The notes below the pieces were generated by a model. It did no database searches. It saw only the letters and a program-made list of their open reading frames with translations, and had not been told where the DNA came from. From Marinobacter koreensis (lineage in GTDB: Bacteria > Pseudomonadota > Gammaproteobacteria > Pseudomonadales > Oleiphilaceae): 64,000 nucleotides of DNA. Made by a program: the position numbers and the translations under genes. This document shows positions 28,178 through 35,437 of this stretch, one piece after another. Position 1 is the first letter of the stretch. Each line of letters starts with the position of its first letter. The DNA lies in NCBI RefSeq assembly GCF_023156285.1, contig NZ_JAKZAJ010000001.1, forward strand, positions 930,001 to 994,000, written 5' to 3'.

Positions 28178-28636
28178 TCAGGCGTCGGCAAAGAAGGTTG
28201 CCTGGACTATCTGGCTGATCCGGGCGGAATGCCCCGACTTCAGGGATTGGCGGATGAGATGGATATAGGTGGACAGATCGCGCCGGACCGATTGTGGTAG
28301 GGCGGACTCCTCTCCGCTATCGACACCGGCGGCATCGACGAGCGCCGCGGGCGCAGGGGCGCTCAGGCGGATAAAGGCCTCACGGGTCAGGACGGCCTGA
28401 TCCAGCGCTTCCTGGCGGATCGTGTCCACATAACGAAGCAGGCCCTCTTCCTCCAGCCACAGCAGGGCACCGAAGCAGGCCATGTGGCGCTTGCTGTGCA
28501 GCCCGAATTCATCCGGTTCATCCGGGCCCGCAATGTCCTCGACGAACAGATTGATCCGGCGGGGAAAAACGCTGTAGAGCTGGGCCAGAGCGATTGCTAC
28601 GTCCCGGTAGAATTCTTCCACGTGAATATCTGCCAT
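28178..28636 (-). CDS. Conserved hypothetical protein
   Basis: 152 residues, no signal peptide or membrane segment, acidic, mostly helical by composition. I do not recognise a domain. The sequence has conserved-looking blocks around FVEDIAGPDEPDEFGLHSKRH (33-53) and LLWLEEEGLLRY (60-71), the latter resembling a winged-helix turn. It lies between alaA and htpX, and from memory P. aeruginosa has a hypothetical gene at the same place. Cytosolic role unknown. Confidence 0.8.
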   Translation of the reverse strand: MADIHVEEFYRDVAIALAQLYSVFPRRINLFVEDIAGPDEPDEFGLHSKRHMACFGALLWLEEEGLLRYVDTIRQEALDQAVLTREAFIRLSAPAPAALVDAAGVDSGEESALPQSVRRDLSTYIHLIRQSLKSGHSARISQIVQATFFADA

Positions 28637-28648
28637 GATGTTCCCCGG

Positions 28649-29863
28649 TTACTGCTGGTATTTTTCCAGGAAGTTCCCCAGACGGCCCATGGCATCGTTC
28701 AGGGTGTCGGCACGGGGCAGGAAGACCACCCGCAGATGCTGCTTGTCGTCAATGTTGAACGCAGAGCCCTGAACAAGCAGGATTTTTTCCTGCAGGAGCA
28801 GGTCCAGCACCAGCTTTTCGTCATTCACGATGGGGAAATGTTTTGGGTCCAGCTTCGGGAACAGGTAGAGCGCCCCTTTGGGTTTGACGCAGCTCACCCC
28901 GGGGATATCGTTCAGCATCCGCCAGGCGGTTTCCCGCTGTTCGAACAGGCGCCCTCCCGGGGCGACCAGGTCGTTGATTGACTGATAACCGCCCAGGGCG
29001 GTCTGGATGGCCAGCTGGGCCGGTACATTGGCGCACAGCCGCATGTTCGACAGCATTTCAATGCCTTCGATAAAGTCCGTTGCCCGATGTTTGGCGCCGC
29101 TGATGATCATCCAGCCCGACCGGTAACCCGCAGCGCGGTAATTCTTCGACAGCCCGTTATAGGTGAGGAACAGGACGTCGTCGGCCAGCGATGCGGTGGA
29201 TACGTGCTCGGTGCCGTCGTACAGGATCTTGTCGTAGATTTCGTCGGACAGGACGATCAGGTTGTGCTGACGCGCCAGCTCAATGACCTGTTCCAGCAGT
29301 TCCGTCGAATACACCGCCCCGGTCGGGTTGTTGGGGTTGATCAGGACAATCGCTTTTGTGCGACGGGTGATTTTCTTGCGGATATCGTCAATGTCCGGAA
29401 ACCAGTCCTGCTCTTCGTCACAGCGGTAATGCACAGGCTTACCACTGGACAGGGTAACCGCCGCAGTCCACAGGGGGTAATCCGGTGCCGGAATGAGGAC
29501 TTCATCGCCGGTGTTCAGCAGGGCCTGCATGGACATGACGATGAGCTCGCTGACGCCGTTGCCGAGGTAGATGTCATCGATATCGACCTTATCGATGCCA
29601 CGCTGCTGGCAATAGTGCATCACCGCCTTTCTGGCCGAGAACAGCCCTTTGGATTCGACGTAGCCCTGGGCCTGGTGCATGTTGTAGATGACGTCCTGCT
29701 GGATTTCTTCAGGTACATCCAGTTCGAACGCCGCCGGGTTGCCAATGTTCAGTTTCAGGACCCGATGACCTTCTTCCTCGAGCCGACGCGCCTCACGCAG
29801 AACCACCCCCCGAATTTCATAGCAGACGTTATCGAGCTTGGCGGACTTGTAGTAGTTCTGCAT
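28649..29863 (-). CDS. alaA: Alanine-synthesising aminotransferase AlaA
   Basis: 404 residues, class I PLP-dependent aminotransferase. N-terminus KLDNVCYEIRG, the VLIPAPDYPLW and LINPNNPTGAVYS blocks and the PLP lysine in TYNGLSKNYRAAGYRSGW match AlaA (YfbQ), which makes alanine from pyruvate and glutamate. It is followed 12 bp later by the hypothetical gene. A 253-bp divergent region to gpx lies upstream. Confidence 0.93.
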   Translation of the reverse strand: MQNYYKSAKLDNVCYEIRGVVLREARRLEEEGHRVLKLNIGNPAAFELDVPEEIQQDVIYNMHQAQGYVESKGLFSARKAVMHYCQQRGIDKVDIDDIYLGNGVSELIVMSMQALLNTGDEVLIPAPDYPLWTAAVTLSSGKPVHYRCDEEQDWFPDIDDIRKKITRRTKAIVLINPNNPTGAVYSTELLEQVIELARQHNLIVLSDEIYDKILYDGTEHVSTASLADDVLFLTYNGLSKNYRAAGYRSGWMIISGAKHRATDFIEGIEMLSNMRLCANVPAQLAIQTALGGYQSINDLVAPGGRLFEQRETAWRMLNDIPGVSCVKPKGALYLFPKLDPKHFPIVNDEKLVLDLLLQEKILLVQGSAFNIDDKQHLRVVFLPRADTLNDAMGRLGNFLEKYQQ

Positions 29864-29968
29864 GGGACTGGATTTCCTTCGGTCTCTGACGGATGAATGC
29901 CTTTGTGGTAAGGGCTGTCGTTATTCTAGCGGAGCAGGGTGGTGCTTCAACAGGGGAATTGTGATGAA

Positions 29969-30001
29969 TTATGGCGCTAAATGGATACCTTAGCGCCGTA
30001 A
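29969..30001. repeat. Inverted repeat in the alaA-gpx intergenic region
   Basis: Arms GGCGCTAA and TTAGCGCC (29973-29980 and 29990-29997) are perfect. They extend outward by one T-G wobble and three A-T pairs, giving a 12-bp stem around a 9-nt loop. No T run follows on either strand, so an operator or processed RNA hairpin is as likely as a terminator. Confidence 0.6.
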
Positions 30002-30017
30002 ATTCACGCCGATTGTC

Positions 30018-30047
30018 GGAGATGTGACCGAGTGGCCTGTTGAGCGC
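30018..30047 (+). other. tRNA-Ser-like 5' fragment
   Basis: GGAGATGTGACCGAGTGGCC and the next ten bases resemble the acceptor and D-arm of a serine tRNA. No anticodon arm, T arm or 3' acceptor follows, so this is not a gene. It may be a remnant or chance. Confidence 0.3.
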
Positions 30048-30065
30048 TGTCTTTTTGATTCTTTA

Positions 30066-30088
30066 TGTGCAAAATTATATTTTGCACA
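30066..30088. promoter_or_regulatory. OspR/OhrR-type operator upstream of gpx
   Basis: Perfect 23-bp palindrome TGTGCAAAAT-TAT-ATTTTGCACA. It lies 28 bp before the gpx ATG and covers the likely -10 (TATATT). AT-rich palindromes of this form are what OhrR-family regulators bind, and such a regulator is the next gene but one. Confidence 0.8.
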
Positions 30089-30116
30089 ATCTAAATGCGT
30101 GACAGGAGTCTATCGA

Positions 30117-30602
30117 ATGACGAAGCCGAGTATCTATGACTTTTCCGTCCGGGATATCCAGGGCAATGAACGGAGTCTGTCCGAGTTCCGGGGCAAAGTC
30201 CTTCTGATTGTAAATACGGCCAGCAAATGTGGGTTTACGCCGCAGTTCGAGGGTTTGCAGTCGCTGTATGAATCGCTTCGGGAGCGGGGACTGGAAGTGC
30301 TTGGGTTCCCCTGCAATCAGTTCATGAACCAGGATCCCGAAGATGAGTCGGCCATCAGCCAGTTCTGCAGTCTCAACTACGGCGTCGACTTCCCGATGTT
30401 TTCCAAGGTTGAGGTTAATGGCGATAACGCCCATCCCCTGTACCGGTTCCTGAAGCACGAGGCCAAAGGATTGATGGGGTCTGAGCAGGTCAAATGGAAC
30501 TTCACGAAATTCCTGGTGGGCCCGGATGGCAACGTCGTCCGTCGATATCCGCCGACGACCAAGCCAGAGGCTATTCGCAAGGACATCGAAGCGCTGCTAT
30601 GA
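30117..30602 (+). CDS. Glutathione peroxidase family thiol peroxidase
   Basis: 161 residues. The peroxidatic residue is Cys38 (TASKCGFTPQ), not selenocysteine; the partner Gln68 (FPCNQF) and Trp127-Asn128 (KWNFTKF) are present. Cys84 may serve as resolving Cys, which would make it thioredoxin-dependent. The frame opens at 30024, but ATG 30117 has AGGAG and begins at the usual point. Its stop overlaps the marR-type gene (ATGA), so both are co-expressed from the operator-covered promoter. Confidence 0.94.
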   Translation: MTKPSIYDFSVRDIQGNERSLSEFRGKVLLIVNTASKCGFTPQFEGLQSLYESLRERGLEVLGFPCNQFMNQDPEDESAISQFCSLNYGVDFPMFSKVEVNGDNAHPLYRFLKHEAKGLMGSEQVKWNFTKFLVGPDGNVVRRYPPTTKPEAIRKDIEALL

Positions 30603-31084
30603 ACGAGTCTGCCTCGCCTGAGATCCTCAAACTGGACAACCAGATCTGCTTTGCGCTGTATGCGGCCAATCGGGCCGTGACTGCCCGGTATCGGCCTATT
30701 CTGGACGAGCTTGGAGTCACTTATCCCCAGTATCTGGTGATGCTGGTGCTTTGGGAGCATGCCAGGCAAGGTCAGGTCACACACGTGTCCGATCTCGGAC
30801 GCCGTTTACGACTGGACTCCGGCACACTGACGCCGCTCCTGAAACGGTTGTCTGAGCGTGGGTTGTTGTCCCGTTCCCGGGACCCCGGCGACGAACGCAG
30901 CGTCATCATATCGCTGACGGATGCAGGACTCGCCCTCGAGAATAAGGCCAGGGAGGTGCCGGCCAGGTTGCTGTGCGATCTGAACCTGCCGCCCGAGCGT
31001 CTGGGCGCACTCAGGGATGAACTCAGGGCTGTTCTGGAGATGCTGGAGGCGGGTTCGGCGCCCAACGCTCAATCATCGCCCTGA
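30599..31084 (+). CDS. ospR: MarR-family peroxide-sensing repressor, OspR/OhrR-like
   Basis: 161 residues. The N-terminal block KLDNQICFALYAANRAV contains the sensing Cys17 at the position of the reactive Cys in OhrR proteins; the winged helix spans about 60-125 (VSDLGRRLRLDSGTLTPLLKRL). When Cys is oxidised these repressors release DNA. In Pseudomonas, OspR represses the adjacent glutathione peroxidase gene and is encoded next to SagS, the same order as here. Translation is coupled to gpx. The last 62 bp are antisense to the hybrid-kinase gene. The symbol rests on context; plain ohrR is the alternative. Confidence 0.85.
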   Translation: MNESASPEILKLDNQICFALYAANRAVTARYRPILDELGVTYPQYLVMLVLWEHARQGQVTHVSDLGRRLRLDSGTLTPLLKRLSERGLLSRSRDPGDERSVIISLTDAGLALENKAREVPARLLCDLNLPPERLGALRDELRAVLEMLEAGSAPNAQSSP

Positions 31085-33371
31085 GCTGTTCCCGATTATA
31101 GGGCTTGGTGATGTAGTCGTTCATGCCCGCAGCAAGACAGCTTTCCCTGTCGCCCTGCATGACGTTGGCCGTGACGGCAATGATGGGAAGCCCGGCATAG
31201 GCCGGATTCTGACGGATTCGTCGTGTGGCCTCGTAACCGTCCATGACTGGCATCTGGCAGTCCATGAGAACCAGGTCGTAACGATGGCTTTCCAGGGCAT
31301 TCAGGGCGCGTTCGCCATTCTCGGCCTGATCGACCCGGTGGCCCAACTTCTTCAGCAGGCTGGTGGCCACCATCTGGTTTACCTCGTTGTCTTCCACCAG
31401 CAGTATGGACAGGGGGCGGACAGGTTGAAGTGGCGGCGTCGCCGTCGGGTGTCCGGGAGATTCCCCGATCTCGATCGCGGCTGCCTGGCACAGGCGTTGG
31501 AAGAGCTCGTCACGGCGCATGGGCAGCGGCAACAACGGGTATTGGGTGTGCCGTGACACCTGGTTGATCTGGGTGCCGGCGATGACCACGCCGGTGCCGG
31601 ACCAGCTCTCCGCATAGGCAAGCGACTCGGGATCATCGCCATCGATGGCAATCAGGAGGATACCTTCCGGGTGGCGGCTCGCTCCCCGAACCGGGATATG
31701 CCAGGCGCGCAGCTGGTTCTCCAGTGCCGCTCTGTGCGGGTGGCTGGTCGGAATGGCCAGGGCGACTCCGACATCCCGTAAAGTCTCCATCGCTTTGTTG
31801 GAGAGGGAGTCTGTGTCTTCCGTTTCATGGATCGGGAAAGGCAGCGTTACGGTAAAGTGCGTCCCGGTGCCTTCGCTTGAATCCACCAGTATCTGACCGT
31901 GCATCCGTTCCACGAGCTGACGACATAACGTCAGCCCCAGACCGGTTCCGCCATAGCGCCGGGTGGTGTCGGAATCGGCCTGGGAAAACGGTGAGAAGAT
32001 CCGGTGCAGTCCCTGTTTCGACATCCCGATACCGGTATCGATCACCTCGAGCCGGAAACTGCCCGCGGAATAGCTTGCCTTGACCCGCACAAGACCCTTT
32101 TCGGTAAATTTAATCGCATTGCTGATCAGGTTGTTGAGGATCTGTCGCGTTCGCGTCGGGTCTCCGAGGAACTGTTCCGGTAACTCCGGGTCGACCTCGG
32201 TGACCAGGTCGATTCCCTTGCGCCGGGCCTGCTGGGCATGGAGGGTGGCGCATTCCTCAATGAGGTGCCGCAGGCTGAAGGGAATGTTTTCGAGGTCCAG
32301 CTTGCCCGCTTCCACCTTGGATATATCGAGTATGTCGTTGAGCAGGTTCATCAGGCTTTCGCCCGCATTGAGCGCGATCTCTATGCGATTGCGCTGTACC
32401 GGGTCGAGCTCGCCCTCCACGGCCAGGCCGAGCATGCCCAGCAGGCCATTGAGCGGTGTGCGGATTTCGTGGCTCATGCTGGCCAGGAAGTTGGCCCGCC
32501 CCCTGGCCCGGCGAACCGCGTCCTCCTTGGCCCGGACAAGGGCATTGTTGCCCCGCTGCAGTGCGGAATTCTTCTCGGAAATTTCCCGGGTTCGATCGGC
32601 AACTTCCTGCTCCAGCTGACTGGAGTAGTTCTTCATGGCGCTCTCGGCAGAGCGCAGTTGCGCGAGGCTGGAGTCAATCGCCTCCAGGTGTTGATTGATA
32701 ATGCCCACCATGATCCCGATCTCATCCTCCCCGTGTCCGGATGGAACAGGAAGTCGGATTTTCTCGGGGGAATTGGCCGTCACACGGCTGAGAGCGCCGA
32801 TGACATTGAGCATCGGGCGGGTCAGCACGACATAGAAGATCGCAAGCAGGGCAGCCGACAGAGCCAGACTTTTCAGCAGTCCGCTGACCAATGTGTACAG
32901 GCTGCGTTCCAGAAACTGGAGTCCGTAATGGTAGGTGTCAATAGTGACAACTAGCCGCCCGAGGGGGAGATCCTGGAGCTGTTTTACGCGGAGTTCGGAC
33001 GAAAAGGTCAGGCTTTCACCAAAAAGCAGATCGCTCAGCCAGCGATAGGGCGATGACAGGCTGCTCTGGCTGGCGGCGGCCATGGTCAGGCCCTCGCTGT
33101 CTATGATGCGGGCATCAATGGTGGCCGGATGGCGCAAAAGCCCGTCGAGCAGCTCTTCTGCAAGTCGTACGTCGATGTTGTAGGCGATCTGGGATGCGGG
33201 GCTCTGGCTGATTTCCATCAGGGCGTGAACTTCCGACTCCATCGATTCGCGGGCACTGAAGTAGTCGAGGGTGATCTGGATCAGGTTCAGCACCAGGCCG
33301 ACCGCCATGGCAACCAGAACGGTGTCCCGGGTCAGTCGGTACGAGAGTCTTTTCCGGAACCAGTTAGTCAC
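31023..33371 (-). CDS. sagS: Hybrid sensor histidine kinase, SagS-like
   Basis: 782 residues. TM1 (about 15-38), a periplasmic sensor (39-160), TM2 (161-183), HAMP (184-237), coiled coil, HisKA with His301 (SMSHEIRTPLNG), HATPase (N box NNLISNAIKF, G boxes DTGIGM and GGTGLGL), a degenerate linker domain, and a C-terminal receiver with acceptor Asp704 (LVLMDCQMPVMDG). P. aeruginosa SagS has this size and layout and sits beside ospR; there it steers the switch from motile to attached growth and feeds phosphate to HptB. The symbol is by synteny and architecture. The 3' end overlaps the regulator gene in antisense. Confidence 0.82.
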   Translation of the reverse strand: MTNWFRKRLSYRLTRDTVLVAMAVGLVLNLIQITLDYFSARESMESEVHALMEISQSPASQIAYNIDVRLAEELLDGLLRHPATIDARIIDSEGLTMAAASQSSLSSPYRWLSDLLFGESLTFSSELRVKQLQDLPLGRLVVTIDTYHYGLQFLERSLYTLVSGLLKSLALSAALLAIFYVVLTRPMLNVIGALSRVTANSPEKIRLPVPSGHGEDEIGIMVGIINQHLEAIDSSLAQLRSAESAMKNYSSQLEQEVADRTREISEKNSALQRGNNALVRAKEDAVRRARGRANFLASMSHEIRTPLNGLLGMLGLAVEGELDPVQRNRIEIALNAGESLMNLLNDILDISKVEAGKLDLENIPFSLRHLIEECATLHAQQARRKGIDLVTEVDPELPEQFLGDPTRTRQILNNLISNAIKFTEKGLVRVKASYSAGSFRLEVIDTGIGMSKQGLHRIFSPFSQADSDTTRRYGGTGLGLTLCRQLVERMHGQILVDSSEGTGTHFTVTLPFPIHETEDTDSLSNKAMETLRDVGVALAIPTSHPHRAALENQLRAWHIPVRGASRHPEGILLIAIDGDDPESLAYAESWSGTGVVIAGTQINQVSRHTQYPLLPLPMRRDELFQRLCQAAAIEIGESPGHPTATPPLQPVRPLSILLVEDNEVNQMVATSLLKKLGHRVDQAENGERALNALESHRYDLVLMDCQMPVMDGYEATRRIRQNPAYAGLPIIAVTANVMQGDRESCLAAGMNDYITKPYNREQLRAMIERWAPNPPPASPEQP

Positions 33372-33400
33372 TGCTTTCTGACTTCCCTGTTGCTGTCTGA

Positions 33401-33420
33401 AGGCGGTGCCTGCACCGCCT
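33401..33420. repeat. Hairpin between the kinase and the preceding gene
   Basis: AGGCGGTG-CCTG-CACCGCCT, perfect 8-bp arms and a 4-nt loop. It follows the stop of the 256-residue hypothetical gene on the minus strand by 5 bp, but no T run follows. Possibly an attenuator or RNA-stabilising hairpin. Confidence 0.5.
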
Positions 33421-33425
33421 GACGG

Positions 33426-34196
33426 TCAATCGTCGTAGTCCGCTTTCTTCTTCCACTCGGTGTCGTGAAGGAAGTTGTCCCATTCGCGATCCAGCTTGGA
33501 GTGGGACTCGGCACTGCTGTCGACGCCGTCTGCACTCATGGCCTCAAGCTCCTTGATCCGCGTGCGGAAGCTCTTGACGGCTTTCATGGCGAGCGGGTTG
33601 TCCTTGGACTTGCCCATTTCCGTGCTGGCGAGATGATAGGCATGGATCGCCTTGCGGATCTGGTTCTGGCGCACAAAATCGCGGGCCTGGAAAACGTGGA
33701 GGTCCGCGTGGGTCTTGTGGACGAGGAACAGCACGTATTTGAGATTTTTCTTGGCGGTCGCCGTGTTGATGTTGCCGCTTTTGTGCATCCCTTCAATCAT
33801 TTTGAAGAGATTCTGGAGGAGCTCTTTGACGTAATTGGACTTGTCCGGAGAGTCAATCTTGACCGGGGGGCGTGAGTCCGTGTTTTCCATAACCGCTTTC
33901 TTGGTCTGGAGTACGCCATTTCGCCATTGCTGGACCGGGAGGTTCGATTTCAGCGAGGCCAGCTCATTGCAGGCCTCCTCCATGCGCTTCAGAATGAGCA
34001 GCTTGAGATCCGGGGTGAGGTATTGGCCCGGAATTTCAGTAAGCAGACGGTTGGCCCGATTGTAGGCGTCTTCCTGGGCCGTGATTTTCCTGGCACGCTC
34101 TATTCGGGCCTTTTCACGCATCTGGCTCAGAACGATGATCGCTATCGAGACGGTCACAATGCCCGCCAGTAAAAGAACGACTGTTATGGTATTCAT
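33426..34196 (-). CDS. Membrane-anchored conserved hypothetical protein
   Basis: 256 residues. One N-terminal membrane helix (TVVLLLAGIVTVSIAIIVL, 4-22) is followed by a charged, helix-rich domain with many Lys/Glu and the segments YLTPDLKLLILKRMEEACNE (59-78) and KAIHAYHLASTEMGKS (180-195). It should be anchored with its bulk in the cytoplasm. I do not recognise a family function. The frame runs up to 34256; ATG 34196 begins the helix directly. It is 54 bp upstream of the kinase gene in the same direction, so a link to that pathway is possible. Confidence 0.75.
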   Translation of the reverse strand: MNTITVVLLLAGIVTVSIAIIVLSQMREKARIERARKITAQEDAYNRANRLLTEIPGQYLTPDLKLLILKRMEEACNELASLKSNLPVQQWRNGVLQTKKAVMENTDSRPPVKIDSPDKSNYVKELLQNLFKMIEGMHKSGNINTATAKKNLKYVLFLVHKTHADLHVFQARDFVRQNQIRKAIHAYHLASTEMGKSKDNPLAMKAVKSFRTRIKELEAMSADGVDSSAESHSKLDREWDNFLHDTEWKKKADYDD

Positions 34197-34338
34197 GATG
34201 TCAGCGTGGACTCCGGCTTCGGGAACTGTCGGTGACTGGCGTGAAGAACCGGCCACAACTTGCCGATATTATTCAACAATCAGACTAGCAGAAATAGTCA
34301 TTCGAATCCGTTTTGAAATGTGAAACTTCGCTTCATTC

Positions 34339-34358
34339 ATTTTGTGAATCTACAAAAT
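34339..34358. promoter_or_regulatory. Palindrome upstream of the LysR-type gene
   Basis: ATTTTGT-GAATCT-ACAAAAT, perfect 7-bp arms, 69 bp before the GTG start, with TATATT (possible -10) 5 bp downstream. It has the size and T-rich/A-rich halves of LysR-type boxes, so autoregulation is likely. Confidence 0.6.
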
Positions 34359-34426
34359 AGCGTATATTGTTTTGGTGAATGTACCGTTTTGGCGGTCTGA
34401 ATGCCACTTCCTTCAGGGAGACAGCC

Positions 34427-35437
34427 GTGGATCTTTCCCGAGTCGATCTCAATCTTCTGGTTTACCTGGATGTTCTGCTCCGGGAGCGCAACGTTACAAA
34501 GGCAGCGAACCATCTGGGGATTACCCAGCCTGCCATGAGCAATGGCCTTCGTCGACTTCGGGATCTGTTTGCCGATCCCCTGCTGGTCAGAACCAGTGAG
34601 GGGATGACCGCCACCGAGCGTGCCCGGGAGTTGCAGCCAATGGTGCGGGGCATTCTGTCGGATATCGAACAGACGGTTCAGGAGAAAACGCCTTTTTCGG
34701 CGATGGAGAGCCATCGGGTTTTCCGGATCATGGCCAGTGACTATGCCGAGTCCTGCCTGATGCCCCGGGTGCTGCGCCGGATTCGTCAGGAAGCCCCGAA
34801 TGTCACCCTGGATGTGCTCACCCCCAGTGACGTAAGTTTTCTGGATGTGGAGCAGGGCAGGTTGGACATGGCTATCAACCGGTTCGACAAGATTCCCCAG
34901 TCCTTCCACCAGAAAACCCTCTGGGCCGAATACTTTGCCTGCCTGATGAACGTCCGGAATCCGATACTCAAAGAGCCTTTCACGCTGGACACCTACCTGG
35001 ACGCCAGCCATATCTGGGTCAGTAAAACCGGCTTTGGGGTTGGCGTCGGGGTTAATCCCAAGGATGTCCAGAGACTGGGCTGGGTCGACGAGGCCCTGTC
35101 CCGGATGGGGCGAAAGCGGCAGATCTCCGTGTTTACCCGCCACTACCAGGTGGCGATGCTGCTCGCGGAGCAGCACGACCTGATTGCAACGCTGCCGTCG
35201 CGGGCGGCGTGGCTGCAGAAGGATAATCCTAATCTGGTGGTCAAGGTGCCACCGTTCGAGATTCCGCCCTTCGAGCTGAAAATGGCCTGGAGCCCTTTAC
35301 TCCAGCACAACACCGATCACCAGTGGCTGCGGAAACTGATCGCCGAAGTCGCGGAAGAGGTGGATGCGGAGTTTGCGGATTTCGGGGCACGCTTTGAGGC
35401 ATCGGATCTGCCTCAGGTCCATTCTTCAGAGCGGTAG
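34427..35437 (+). CDS. LysR-family transcriptional regulator
   Basis: 336 residues from GTG 34427, preceded by AGGGAG at 6 bp; the frame extends to 34379 without a better start. The helix-turn-helix is NVTKAANHLGITQPAMSNGLRRLRDLF (about 22-48). The effector domain follows from about residue 95. The DNA-binding part (DLNLLVYLDVLLRERNVTKAA) resembles the NodD/LinR/LeuO branch, which often responds to aromatic or fatty compounds. No obvious target operon stands divergent; the neighbour upstream is the hypothetical gene. Its last 12 bp overlap the GNAT gene tail to tail. Confidence 0.9.
   Translation: MDLSRVDLNLLVYLDVLLRERNVTKAANHLGITQPAMSNGLRRLRDLFADPLLVRTSEGMTATERARELQPMVRGILSDIEQTVQEKTPFSAMESHRVFRIMASDYAESCLMPRVLRRIRQEAPNVTLDVLTPSDVSFLDVEQGRLDMAINRFDKIPQSFHQKTLWAEYFACLMNVRNPILKEPFTLDTYLDASHIWVSKTGFGVGVGVNPKDVQRLGWVDEALSRMGRKRQISVFTRHYQVAMLLAEQHDLIATLPSRAAWLQKDNPNLVVKVPPFEIPPFELKMAWSPLLQHNTDHQWLRKLIAEVAEEVDAEFADFGARFEASDLPQVHSSER

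Noticed and set aside
30018..30047. Complete tRNA-Ser gene
   Set aside because: Only acceptor and D-arm-like bases are present; no anticodon or T arm follows, so it is listed only as a fragment.
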